Origin: Ignavibacterium sp.
Lineage (GTDB): Bacteria; Bacteroidota; Ignavibacteria; Ignavibacteriales; Ignavibacteriaceae
Assembly (NCBI GenBank): GCA_032027145.1
Contig: JAVSMP010000001.1
Location: 2,671,116-2,735,115 of the forward strand
Length of the DNA: 64,000 nt
Direction: 5' to 3'
Shown: piece after piece, positions 36,926-46,075 of the stretch
Layout: each line of letters starts with the position of its first letter
Position numbering within the stretch: position 1 is the stretch's first letter
Position numbers and translations under genes: made by a program
Notes under the pieces: model-generated
What the model was told of the DNA's origin: nothing
Databases searched by the model: none
Seen by the model: only the letters and a program-made list of their open reading frames with translations

Positions 36926-37070
36926 CTACATTCTAAACGGCAAACATATTGTCCGTGCATATTCATCATCGGCTAAAGAGTTAATAGTCATATTTAGTTG
37001 AGCATTCAACTGCAGCATCATTATCAGAAGTGTAATGAATAAAGCAAACAAATATTTTTTTTGATTTCAT
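36926..37070 (-). pseudogene. Decayed 5' copy of the neighbouring beta-helix gene
   Basis: Read on the minus strand from the ATG at 37070, this encodes a signal peptide and the first mature residues of the gene at 37090-38964 (LNMTINSLADDEYA versus LNMTVNSLADDEYA). Reading needs a one-base shift in the A8 run after the fifth codon. After DEYA the similarity stops, and the frame ends at TAG 36926-36928. Bases 36957-37006 match 38846-38895 at 46 of 50 positions. Confidence 0.8.
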
Positions 37071-37089
37071 TATCATATTCTTCTGATTT

Positions 37090-38964
37090 TTACCTAAGAT
37101 AAATCATCTTTTTTATATCTGAAAAACTTCCGGCAGTTAGTTTGTAGAAATAAATTCCACTTGATAATAAGCTTGCATTAAAGGAGATAGAATAACTGCC
37201 AGTTGATATTTCTTCTTTAATTAGTTCAGCAACTTCTTCTCCCAGAGAATTAAAGACTTTCAGTGAAACAAATTCCTCTTCCGGGATTGAAAAGTTTATA
37301 GTTGTCGTTGGATTGAAAGGATTCGGATAATTTTGCAGAAGCGCAAATTCAGTCGGGATTTTATCATCTACTTTTTCAACATCGGTTATTAATTCAAGAT
37401 ATCCAAAAGCAGATGTATTCCCTGTACTTGTTGTTGCAGTTAATGAAACTGCTTCTATTGACGGATCGGTAATTTCATAAGAAAAAACATTGTTCGAACC
37501 GACTGTAGTTGATCCAATCCACTCATAAGCTGATGAAGAAAATTCATTTATGTTTGCCTTATAAATATCTATAAGTGCACCAGAAACATCGCAAATCCCT
37601 GCAATGGTATTGTTGTTAAACGATAAACCATATGGTGGTAATAATCCATTATTAGCCTGAGATGACATAAATACATTTGCTGAATTATTCTGATATATAA
37701 TATTTTTTCTGAATTGAATTTTTGAAGGGTTGTAACCAAAATCAGACATAACTGCTATTCCCCTATTTTGATTTCCAATAATGCTGTTAGGCAAATGCAA
37801 TCCAGCTAAATTTGTTCCAATAGTTACCTCCTCAACATTTCCCTGGATGGTTATACCATCCATTCCATTTGGGAATTGAACATTATTTGAATTAACACCT
37901 ATCTTGTTCTCAGCAATTGTATGCCCATAAGTTTTTGTTTCATTATCAAAACCGAAAATGTGAATACCACTAGTTGAATTTCCGGCAATTATGTTTCGAC
38001 TCAGAAATTCAATTCTTGCGCCATTTGTTATAATGATGCCTTTCCCATTTGGTATTACATATGATTCGGTAGGATCCAAACCTATGATATTGCTCCATAC
38101 TCCATTTGCAATAGAATAGTTATCAGGCGGTACACCGCCTAAAGTAATTCCGGCAACTGAATTTCCGGATATAACATTTTTCTCATCAAGAGTTTCTCCC
38201 CCGATAAGGTTGTAGTCTGATCCGTCGATACTGATTCCAATCGTATTTCCAAGTCCTGATTGACCCTGGGAATTTGTTCCTATATAATTTTTTCTGATAA
38301 CGTTATCACTACCTTCACCAATTGATATCCCCACCAAGCTACTGCCACAAATTATATTTGAGGCAATCGTATTGGCAGAACCAGTAATATTAATAGCTAT
38401 AGCATTGGGTCCCAGATTATTATTTTGATCAATTCCAAAGCGGTTAAAACCAACCGAATTTGAGTCACCCCATATATCGACAGCAAAGGAGTTATTTAAA
38501 AAAATATTAGTGGAACCAATTGTATTATTATCACCATGGATGGTAATAGCAGAGTATGTCAATCCATTAAAAATCAATCGTTCAATTTGACAATCATTTT
38601 CAAGCTCGAAGCCGGCATTACCAGTTATTTCAACCTGATCATTACCAAGAATCTCTGATCCATCTACAGGATAAAGCGCATCCATCAAGTTAATTTGCCC
38701 ATTTACTGAAAAGAAAAGAGTCAGCGATTGATCCATATTATTCGATTCATCGATAGCTGCCCGTATTGTACATCTTCCCAATTCATCCTGACATATTCCA
38801 TCTTCTGATTCATCAGCAGTTGTGTTTGGATCATCATACGCATAAGCATATTCATCATCTGCTAAAGAGTTAACAGTCATATTCAGTTGAGCGTTTGATT
38901 GAGATGTGATTACCAGGAATAAAATGAATACGGCAAGCAAAGAGATATTTTTATTTGTTTTCAT
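37090..38964 (-). CDS. Secreted right-handed beta-helix protein with T9SS sorting domain
   Basis: This is a 624-residue exported protein. After the signal peptide (about 1-25, QSNAQ) comes a CSLREAD-like N-terminal motif: VNSLADDEYAY, acidic stretch, then GICQDELGRCTIRAAIDESN (about 31-75). Residues 80-480 consist of parallel beta-helix rungs with repeated N-x-I-x-G-N and G-I-x-I turns (NVISGNSVAGITL, NIIAGNSTSGIHIF, NSIIGNQNRGIAV). The last ~85 residues are a T9SS domain (NYPNPFNPTTTINFSIP). Such helices often bind or cleave polysaccharides; no lyase residues can be assigned here. A 5' copy of this gene has decayed downstream. Confidence 0.85.
   Translation of the reverse strand: MKTNKNISLLAVFILFLVITSQSNAQLNMTVNSLADDEYAYAYDDPNTTADESEDGICQDELGRCTIRAAIDESNNMDQSLTLFFSVNGQINLMDALYPVDGSEILGNDQVEITGNAGFELENDCQIERLIFNGLTYSAITIHGDNNTIGSTNIFLNNSFAVDIWGDSNSVGFNRFGIDQNNNLGPNAIAINITGSANTIASNIICGSSLVGISIGEGSDNVIRKNYIGTNSQGQSGLGNTIGISIDGSDYNLIGGETLDEKNVISGNSVAGITLGGVPPDNYSIANGVWSNIIGLDPTESYVIPNGKGIIITNGARIEFLSRNIIAGNSTSGIHIFGFDNETKTYGHTIAENKIGVNSNNVQFPNGMDGITIQGNVEEVTIGTNLAGLHLPNSIIGNQNRGIAVMSDFGYNPSKIQFRKNIIYQNNSANVFMSSQANNGLLPPYGLSFNNNTIAGICDVSGALIDIYKANINEFSSSAYEWIGSTTVGSNNVFSYEITDPSIEAVSLTATTSTGNTSAFGYLELITDVEKVDDKIPTEFALLQNYPNPFNPTTTINFSIPEEEFVSLKVFNSLGEEVAELIKEEISTGSYSISFNASLLSSGIYFYKLTAGSFSDIKKMIYLR
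37220..37337 (-). repeat. T9SS sorting-domain DNA repeat, copy 1
   Basis: 118 bases coding for the PNPFNP to EEVAELI part of the sorting domain. It is close in DNA to copies at 39111-39228 and 40431-40548, beyond what protein conservation needs. Confidence 0.75.
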
Positions 38965-38980
38965 TTTTATACTCCTTTTT

Positions 38981-40258
38981 TTATTTGATGTAAATCATTT
39001 TTTTAACCTGTGTAAATGAACCGGTTGAGAACTTGTATAAATAAACACCAGTTGAAAGTTCTGAGGCATTGCATGAGACAGAATAATTACCAGCAGGTTT
39101 GGTCTCGCTTATTAATTCAGCAACTTCTTCTCCCAGAGAATTGAAAACTTTAAGAGAAACAAATTCTTCTTCCGGAATCGAAAAGGAAATTGTTGTTGAT
39201 GGATTAAATGGATTAGGGTAATTTTGATTCAAAGTAAAAACACCCGGAAGATTATTATTTAAGTTACTTATATCAGAAGTCTCATCAATCAGTCTTCTTA
39301 GAACTCCATCCTGTGTTCCTGCTAAAATATAATCACCGTTTATGGCGAATACATAATTGTTTGTATTTGGATTTACGGGACCATAATCCTCCCAAAGCAA
39401 ACCGTTATTCGTAGTTCTATAACAACCACCCAAATCTGACCCCGCAAAAACTATTGGTGCAGATGAATCGCCCGGAGTTGAAGTGAGTGCCCAAATCCAA
39501 TTACTGATAACTCCGTTATTAATCTGAGTCCAGCTATCACCCTCGTTTGTTGATAGATACATTCCACCATTATGTGTTCCGGCAAATAAGTTAGTAACAC
39601 CAGAAGTAATGTTTGATGCGAATACTCTAACATCAAGATGATTGAGACCATTGTTTGAGGTGAACCAGGAATTGCCAAAGTCTGTTGATTTATAAATCCC
39701 ATCACCATTTGAAGCTGCAAAAATCTGTGGATCAGAAGTACCATTGCCTAATGTAATGAAGGAAAAAAGATAAAGATTTGAAATTCCATTATTCGCTGGT
39801 AACCAATTCGACGCGAAATCGGTGGATTTGAAAATCCCTCCTCCAAAAGTCGCAGCAAAAAGAGTAGTATCGCCTAAATTGTTAGCGACAATTTCAACTC
39901 CTCTGATATTGAAAGATGGCAGACCATTACTGCTTAATGACCAGTTCTGTCCATTATTCGATGATCTTATCAATCCGCCATTTTTAGTTCCGGCAAAAAT
40001 CCAATCATTAGCTGTTGCCAAACAATAAACAAGAGTATCAGTTTGAACTGCCCATAACGTATCCCAATTAGCACCACTATCACTCGAATTGTAAATTCCT
40101 CGAAAGGTGCCTGCATACAAGTCTGTTCCGGCAGTATCATATTTTGGAGCTAATGCAGGCGTTATCTCTGTTAATGAAGTTGACATCCATTGGGAGAATA
40201 TTTCATTTGAAGCAAGTAGTAAATAAATTATGATCAGAAATAATAAATAGTTTTTCAT
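38981..40258 (-). CDS. Secreted Asp-box beta-propeller protein with T9SS sorting domain
   Basis: This 425-residue exported protein has a signal peptide (about 1-22, NEIFSQ). The body (about 35-320) is a beta-propeller marked by six Asp-box-type motifs (SSDSGANW, SSNNGQNW, STDFASNW, STDFGNSW, STNEGDSW, TTNNGLLW), like sialidase/YCF48-type repeats, but without visible sialidase catalytic residues. The C-terminal ~85 residues are a T9SS domain (NYPNPFNPSTTISFSIP). A gap of 42 bases separates it from the upstream HAF gene, so they may be co-transcribed. Likely a cell-surface or released binding protein. Confidence 0.85.
   Translation of the reverse strand: MKNYLLFLIIIYLLLASNEIFSQWMSTSLTEITPALAPKYDTAGTDLYAGTFRGIYNSSDSGANWDTLWAVQTDTLVYCLATANDWIFAGTKNGGLIRSSNNGQNWSLSSNGLPSFNIRGVEIVANNLGDTTLFAATFGGGIFKSTDFASNWLPANNGISNLYLFSFITLGNGTSDPQIFAASNGDGIYKSTDFGNSWFTSNNGLNHLDVRVFASNITSGVTNLFAGTHNGGMYLSTNEGDSWTQINNGVISNWIWALTSTPGDSSAPIVFAGSDLGGCYRTTNNGLLWEDYGPVNPNTNNYVFAINGDYILAGTQDGVLRRLIDETSDISNLNNNLPGVFTLNQNYPNPFNPSTTISFSIPEEEFVSLKVFNSLGEEVAELISETKPAGNYSVSCNASELSTGVYLYKFSTGSFTQVKKMIYIK
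39111..39228 (-). repeat. T9SS sorting-domain DNA repeat, copy 2
   Basis: Second of three closely matching 118-base segments. The shared text includes CAACTTCTTCTCCCAGAGAA (39121-39140 on the + strand), identical to copy 1 over that stretch. Confidence 0.75.
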
Positions 40259-40300
40259 TTTTTAACTCCTTTAAATTTTAATTTAAAATTGAATGGGCGC

Positions 40301-41614
40301 TTACTTCAATAAAATCATTTTTCTTATTTGATTAAAAGTACCTGACTGTAGTGTGTAGAAATAAACACCGGATGATAATCCTGTTGCATTGAAATCAACT
40401 TGATAATTACCAGCAGGCTTGGTTTCATTAATTAGTTCAGCAACTTCTTCTCCAAGAGAATTGAAAACTTTCAGTGAAACGAATTCTTCTTCAGGAATAG
40501 AAAAAGAAACTGTTGTTGATGGGTTAAAAGGATTAGGGTAGTTTTGACTTAACTCAAAATCCGATGGATAATCGGATAACTCGTTGATTGAACTTATTCC
40601 ATTGATTGCCAACAGATATCCCTCATTCTGTGAAGTCAAACCATTCGTTCCCTGACCAACTATAAATTGACCATCGGAAGAAATATCAAGAGCAGTAGAT
40701 AACTCAGAACCAGTTGTAAGCAAGCTTGAATAAACCTGGTTCAGTGAATCCAGTCCACCAGCATTAGAAAGCCGAAATGCACCATCACCAAAAGATCCAA
40801 CAATAATACTTCCATCTCCGGATACAGCATTTCCCTGGCTGAAATTTCCTGCAATGTTAAACTCAAAACCACCGCTTTGTGTCCAACGAAATGCTTTGTA
40901 AATCCCGGCACTGCCTGTCTCAAAACCGGTAATTGTATTTCCATCTTCAGATATGCCTAATGCAAAACTGTAGAAAGTACCAATCTGTTCCATTCCAACA
41001 CCATCAACCCAGCGAAATGCATAAGGATCTCCAGCACTGACATAAGAATAACCACAAATTTTTGAACCATCAGCCGATATATCAGTCACACCAGATAAAC
41101 TACCACCGAGAGTACCTAAGTCTTGAATACCTCCAGCTTGTGTCCAGCGATAAGCACTTGGATAGATATCAATTATAATTGCTGCACCGTCTGCTGAAAT
41201 ACCAAGGGCTTTGCTATAATCACCGGCACCTAAATCCTGTATACCGGTTCCAGCAGTCCATTTAAATGCACGGTAAATATTATTAGCATCATAAGACCAA
41301 CCGACGATAACAGAACCATCAGCAGATACATCAGTAGCTTCGCTCCAGTCACCCCCTAACGTCCCAAGATCCTGGATTCCGCTTTGTACTGTCCATCTGA
41401 AAGCACGGGGATTACCGTTCTGATCATTAGCAACTCCAACAATAACTGAACCATCTGAAGATACTGATCGTGCTTCACTGTTATTTCCGCCAAGTGTGCC
41501 GAGCCAGATTAATTCCGGTTGTTGGGCTAAAGCATCACAAAAGGATAGTGCTAAAATTGAAATAACAGTACAGCCAATTTTCAAAACGAGCTTTCTTGGT
41601 AAAAAATGTTTCAT
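40301..41614 (-). CDS. Secreted HAF-repeat protein with T9SS sorting domain
   Basis: This 437-residue exported protein has a signal peptide (about 1-30, DALAQ), then HAF-type repeats (about 35-330). The unit is a 'DLGTLGG-x-S-x-A-x-x-V/I-S-x-D-G-S-x-I-V-G' block followed by an AFRWT strand, repeated about six times. These repeats form extracellular propeller-like folds of unknown ligand. The C-terminal ~85 residues are a T9SS domain (NYPNPFNPSTTVSFSIP). It is the first gene downstream of the hybrid regulator on the same strand, with a 202-base gap carrying inverted repeats. Confidence 0.85.
   Translation of the reverse strand: MKHFLPRKLVLKIGCTVISILALSFCDALAQQPELIWLGTLGGNNSEARSVSSDGSVIVGVANDQNGNPRAFRWTVQSGIQDLGTLGGDWSEATDVSADGSVIVGWSYDANNIYRAFKWTAGTGIQDLGAGDYSKALGISADGAAIIIDIYPSAYRWTQAGGIQDLGTLGGSLSGVTDISADGSKICGYSYVSAGDPYAFRWVDGVGMEQIGTFYSFALGISEDGNTITGFETGSAGIYKAFRWTQSGGFEFNIAGNFSQGNAVSGDGSIIVGSFGDGAFRLSNAGGLDSLNQVYSSLLTTGSELSTALDISSDGQFIVGQGTNGLTSQNEGYLLAINGISSINELSDYPSDFELSQNYPNPFNPSTTVSFSIPEEEFVSLKVFNSLGEEVAELINETKPAGNYQVDFNATGLSSGVYFYTLQSGTFNQIRKMILLK
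40431..40548 (-). repeat. T9SS sorting-domain DNA repeat, copy 3
   Basis: Third copy; closest to copy 2 by eye, including the flanking AGCAGGCTTGGTTTC-like bases just before it (copy 2 has AGCAGGTTTGGTCTC). Confidence 0.75.
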
Positions 41615-41743
41615 ACTTAACTCCTGAAAGAATTATTAAAATTATTAGAAGAAAGTTAATTTTTATGGCAGGCGTTTGCTGTCGCAGATGTGTCAATGTT
41701 TAGCGGTTTTGTTGCAAATTGTGGAAAAAAGGTATAGAATATG

Positions 41744-41825
41744 AGGGTATAAGGGTATAGGGTAGGATTATCAGTTTTTAAGAATCTTGTTAACTTATAC
41801 CTTATACCCTGTTTCCTTATACCCT
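41744..41825. repeat. GGGTATA-type inverted and direct repeats after the hybrid regulator
   Basis: AGGGTATAAGG at 41744-41754 is the exact complement of CCTTATACCCT, which occurs twice, at 41800-41810 and 41815-41825. Further GGGTATA units follow at 41753-41765. The last copy covers the stop codon of the hybrid regulator, so on the minus strand the repeats can fold just past that gene. A terminator or a small repeat element are both possible. Confidence 0.6.
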
Positions 41826-44800
41826 ATTGGCGAACTCTGTTGGCAGGCAATTAAATTGCTGTCGGAATGCTTTTGTGAAATGAGATGGACTGCTGAATCC
41901 AACTTCAAATGCAATTTGAGTCATGCTGAATCTTTTTTCCAATATAAGTGAAGCTGCTTTTTTAAGTCTGAAAGATCTTGCAAATTCTCCCGGTGCCTGA
42001 CCGGTGATTGCCAGTAGTTTCCGGTGAAGCTGACTTCTACTTACAAACATTTCTTGTGCAAATAATTCTGAACTGAATCCGGTGTTGGAAAGATTTTTCT
42101 CCACGACTGCAAAAGCTTTTTCGAGGAATTCATTATCAATCGCATTTACTGTAATTGATGCTGGTTCGATTTCAATTTCTTTACTGAACTTTTCACGTAA
42201 TTTTCTTCTTTGCTCAAGAAGGTTTTTTACACGAACTAATAATTCTTTTGAACTGAATGGTTTAGTCAGATAATCGTCAGCACCTGTTTCAAGTCCTTCA
42301 ATCTTACTTTCAGATGATGCTTTAGCAGTCAAGAGTATTACAGGAATATGACTCGTCTGCCAATCAGTCTTTATTTTTTTGCAGAACTCAAATCCATCCA
42401 TCGAAGGCATCATAACATCACTGATAATAAGATCAGGTGATTTTTCAGAGGCTATTTCTAAACCGCTTCTTCCATTTTCAGCTTCGAGTATAGTGAAATT
42501 TTCAAATAGTATTCCTTTTAAAAACTGTCTTACCTCTTGTGAATCCTCAACTAATAGTATAACTGCCTTTTTATCGGTATCACTCTCAGTAGTTTCAAAA
42601 TCATTAATCTGAATATCCTGAAATGTTTTTACTAAATTGTTTGAGCTTTCATAAGCTTTTTTATCAACAGAAGTACTTTTTAATGCTACAGCTTCAACAC
42701 TTGGTATTGAGATTAAGAATTCAGTTCCAATCCCTAAGCTGCTTTTCACAGAAATACTCCAATGATGTAAATCCACAAACTCCTTAACTAAAGATAAACC
42801 AATACCTGAACCGCCATAACTTCTGCTTGAGGAATCATCAACCTGATAAAACCTGTCAAATATTTTAGGCAATTTATCTTCATCAATTCCTATCCCATTA
42901 TCTTTAATAATTAAATCGAAGAATGTTTTTTCTTCCGAGAATCTTTTTTTAAGACTAACTGAAATTGAACCCTTTTTGTCTGTAAACTTATAGGCATTTG
43001 ATAACAGGTTATTTATTATCTTTTCAAATTTATCAGAATCAACCATCGCGATAAACTTTTCATCAGGGCAATCTAGTGTAAGCGAGATTTCTTTCTGCTC
43101 TGTAATTGAATTAAATAAAACAACAAGTCCTTTTAATAAAGTAGATATGTCTTCTTCGCGGGCATCTAACGGAATTAAGTTTGATTCAAGTTTTGATATA
43201 TCAAGCAGCTGATCTATTAACAATTTCAATTTTTCTGTATTGTTATAAGCAAGTCTGGTATGTTCATCAGCATTACCTTTTTTCATGAGTAATTGTTCAA
43301 GTGGTCCCTTAATCAGCATTAATGGGGTTCTGAATTCGTGTGAAATATTTGCAAAGAATCTTGATTTAAGCGTTTCAATTTCCTTTTGCTTTTTAGTTTC
43401 AAACTCAAGATTCTTTATCTCATTTCTAAGTTTTGTTCTGTTAATTTCAAACTTTCTAATAAAGAACAGGATACTCATAATTACAATTACAAACATTACA
43501 TAAGCCCAACCGGAGCGCCACCATGGAAATTTAATGATTACTTGTATCTCCGCCTTATTTGTGCCCCATTGTCCATCACTATTAGTACCCCGTATCTTAA
43601 AAACATAATTGCCAGGATTTAGATTTGTGTAAACAGCAATGTTTGATGTGTTTGAATAAATCCAATCTTTGTCAAATCCCTCCATTTTATAAGCATACTT
43701 AATATTTTCTCTTGAATTAAAATCCAAAGAAGAAAATTTGAATGTCAGAGCATTTTCATCACTCTCTAGTCTAACAATTTTGGAATATGAAATACTTGAA
43801 TCAAGAATTTTGTTATCGTTACTTGAAACACTTTTATTAAAAACTAAGAAATCAGTAATAACTATATCAGGATCATAATCAGATTGTTTAATTTTTTCCG
43901 GATTAAAAAATGTCGGACCTTTTACACTGCCAAAAACAATAATGTTATTCATAATTCCGGTACCAGCACCTGAATTAAAAATTTCTGAACCGTAACCCTC
44001 AGAAATTCTAAAATCTAAAAGTTCCTTACTATCAGTTTTATATTTATAAATACCCTTATTGGTACTCATCCACAGTTCATTAGAGTTAACCACAATACTT
44101 CTTATTGAAGCATCAGTAATGTTATGTTGATAAGAAAGGATATCAAAACTTGCATCAAAATTGTAAATATCATTACTATGATTTTTTATAGTCATCTTAT
44201 TTAATCCGGCATCGGTTCCGATATATAGAATAGTCTCGTCTGTATTATCAGCTTGTCCTTCTGCAATACTTTGAATACTATTATTAAGCAGGCCTGCTTG
44301 TTCAGTATCAAAGCTTGTCCAATGCAAAAACTCACCATTATTTCTTGGCAGAAAGAGATTTAATCCGCCGCCATTGGTAGCAATCCAAACTCTGCCAAAT
44401 TTATCCAAATGTATATACCAGACATCGTTATAACTGAGGCTGTTCGGATCCTTTTTATCATTTATCCATATCTTATATTTTCCTGATGAACTATTTAATG
44501 CAGCTAATCCGCCGCCCCAAAAACCAATCCAAAGTATTCCATCCTTACTTAATCTCAGAGCTTTAATATATTCAAATGCTGATGTTTGAAATGTTGGAGA
44601 TACAATAGGATACTTTACTAAAGTTTGCGTTTTGAAATTATAATTAAAAAGTCCTTTACCATAAGTACCGATCCAGATAGAGCTACCTTCACCTTTTTCG
44701 AGCGACCAAATATTTAAACCGTTCAGTTTATCAATTTTAGAAACAGAGACTTCATCATTTTTTATGATAACTGAAAACATCCCGTCATTTGTCCCAAGTA

Positions 44801-45950
44801 ATGTAGTATTATTGTCTAAACTTAAAACTGATTTTATATCAGCACTCAAAAGATCCTGCACCAATGGCTGAGTCAAATATTCTGAAAAAATATAATTTAT
44901 TTTTTTTGTACTAGCAGGTAGATAGTTTAATCCGTTATCAGTAGCTAACCACAGAACACCAGATTTATCAATTATAAGCTGATCAATTTGATTGTTAAGT
45001 AAACCGGAGATATTCTTTTTATCAGCCACATATTGTTTTGATTTATGTGTATTTAAGTCTAAGTGATATATTCCCCCGTATGTAGCGATCCATAGTGCTT
45101 TTTTGCCATCACTTCTATCTTCAACAACAGAAGCAATACTTTTGCTGAATTGTGATGGGAATTCGATATTGAAATTTATCTGTTCAAATTTTTTGCTGAT
45201 CAAATTATAAGTACACAAACCGTCAGAGGTGCAGATAAATAACAGGTTATTATCAAATTTTGACTGTAAAATCTTCCAGACCAGGTTACCTGGTATTGAG
45301 TTTGAATTGTTTTTTATGTTCTTAAAAAGTGTAATTTTATTTTCATCCGGATTCAAGTAATTCAATCCGTTATATGTTGATATCCAGATTCCACCGTTTT
45401 TATCAAGTAATAATGAAGTGATATAGTTATTACTTAAACCATTTGGTTTATTTTCTTCATACTGCCAATTTGTAATTTGCCCGCTTGTTACTTGATATCT
45501 GAATAATCCTTTAGAGTAAGATCCAAACCAGATATTCCCTTTTACATCTTCCAGGATTGATGTAATGCTATTTCCAGTATTCTCTGAATCCTCGAACTCA
45601 ATTGTGGTAAACTTATCAACAAAAGGAGAATATTTAACTAAGTCTCCATTTTTAGTCCCGATCCAAATATTTCCGGTTCTATCTTCATAAAGCGACCAAA
45701 TGCTATTATATGGTAAACTAGCAGGATCATTTTGTTTATTTTTGAACACCTTAAATTCATAACCATCATATCTATTTAGCCCGCTTTCAGTTCCAATCCA
45801 TAAGAATCCCATTCTATCCTGAATTATGCAATTGACATCACTATCAGACAGACCATCCTGAACAGATAGACTGAAAAATAATTGTCTTTGTGATAATGCT
45901 TGAACATTAAATAAGATTAAATATAATAGTATGTGAACTACGATTTTCAT
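41817..45950 (-). CDS. Hybrid two-component system regulator (one-protein sensor kinase and response regulator)
   Basis: This 1377-residue HTCS protein has a signal peptide, then a periplasmic sensor of two-component-regulator propeller repeats (about 25-745, units such as GFLWIGTESGLNRYDG and GNIWIGTKNGDLVKY). A Y_Y_Y domain (about 750-815) and one membrane helix (about 820-838) follow. The kinase has HisKA with ISHEFRTPL (phospho-His near 870) and HATPase (NNLLSNAYKFT, DNGIGID, GGSGIGLSL). A receiver has its Asp in ISDVMMPSMDG (near 1178), and an AraC HTH closes the chain (about 1266-1377). HTCS proteins usually control glycan-use loci; here the neighbours are T9SS cargo, not SusC/SusD. Confidence 0.95.
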   Translation of the reverse strand: MKIVVHILLYLILFNVQALSQRQLFFSLSVQDGLSDSDVNCIIQDRMGFLWIGTESGLNRYDGYEFKVFKNKQNDPASLPYNSIWSLYEDRTGNIWIGTKNGDLVKYSPFVDKFTTIEFEDSENTGNSITSILEDVKGNIWFGSYSKGLFRYQVTSGQITNWQYEENKPNGLSNNYITSLLLDKNGGIWISTYNGLNYLNPDENKITLFKNIKNNSNSIPGNLVWKILQSKFDNNLLFICTSDGLCTYNLISKKFEQINFNIEFPSQFSKSIASVVEDRSDGKKALWIATYGGIYHLDLNTHKSKQYVADKKNISGLLNNQIDQLIIDKSGVLWLATDNGLNYLPASTKKINYIFSEYLTQPLVQDLLSADIKSVLSLDNNTTLLGTNDGMFSVIIKNDEVSVSKIDKLNGLNIWSLEKGEGSSIWIGTYGKGLFNYNFKTQTLVKYPIVSPTFQTSAFEYIKALRLSKDGILWIGFWGGGLAALNSSSGKYKIWINDKKDPNSLSYNDVWYIHLDKFGRVWIATNGGGLNLFLPRNNGEFLHWTSFDTEQAGLLNNSIQSIAEGQADNTDETILYIGTDAGLNKMTIKNHSNDIYNFDASFDILSYQHNITDASIRSIVVNSNELWMSTNKGIYKYKTDSKELLDFRISEGYGSEIFNSGAGTGIMNNIIVFGSVKGPTFFNPEKIKQSDYDPDIVITDFLVFNKSVSSNDNKILDSSISYSKIVRLESDENALTFKFSSLDFNSRENIKYAYKMEGFDKDWIYSNTSNIAVYTNLNPGNYVFKIRGTNSDGQWGTNKAEIQVIIKFPWWRSGWAYVMFVIVIMSILFFIRKFEINRTKLRNEIKNLEFETKKQKEIETLKSRFFANISHEFRTPLMLIKGPLEQLLMKKGNADEHTRLAYNNTEKLKLLIDQLLDISKLESNLIPLDAREEDISTLLKGLVVLFNSITEQKEISLTLDCPDEKFIAMVDSDKFEKIINNLLSNAYKFTDKKGSISVSLKKRFSEEKTFFDLIIKDNGIGIDEDKLPKIFDRFYQVDDSSSRSYGGSGIGLSLVKEFVDLHHWSISVKSSLGIGTEFLISIPSVEAVALKSTSVDKKAYESSNNLVKTFQDIQINDFETTESDTDKKAVILLVEDSQEVRQFLKGILFENFTILEAENGRSGLEIASEKSPDLIISDVMMPSMDGFEFCKKIKTDWQTSHIPVILLTAKASSESKIEGLETGADDYLTKPFSSKELLVRVKNLLEQRRKLREKFSKEIEIEPASITVNAIDNEFLEKAFAVVEKNLSNTGFSSELFAQEMFVSRSQLHRKLLAITGQAPGEFARSFRLKKAASLILEKRFSMTQIAFEVGFSSPSHFTKAFRQQFNCLPTEFANRV

Positions 45951-46037
45951 TAGCTTAATTTATTGAATATACTGAATTAGTATTGAGAAGATAGATAATA
46001 ATTCAAACATTAAAAATAATTCTATCATGCACTTTGT

Positions 46038-46058
46038 TATAATTCAAACTGAATTATA
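46038..46058. repeat. 9-bp inverted repeat upstream of the hybrid regulator
   Basis: TATAATTCA (46038-46046) and TGAATTATA (46050-46058) are perfect complements around AAC. It lies 88 bases before the hybrid regulator ATG and 18 bases after the aromatic fusion gene stop. No T-run follows on the minus strand, so an operator is as likely as a terminator. Confidence 0.35.
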
Positions 46059-46075
46059 GTAATCCCCACTTTTCC

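Noticed and set aside
41665-41680. TGGCAGGCGTTTGCT as a sigma54 promoter
   Set aside because: The GG-to-GC spacing is one base short, and it points toward the 3' end of the hybrid regulator rather than a gene start.
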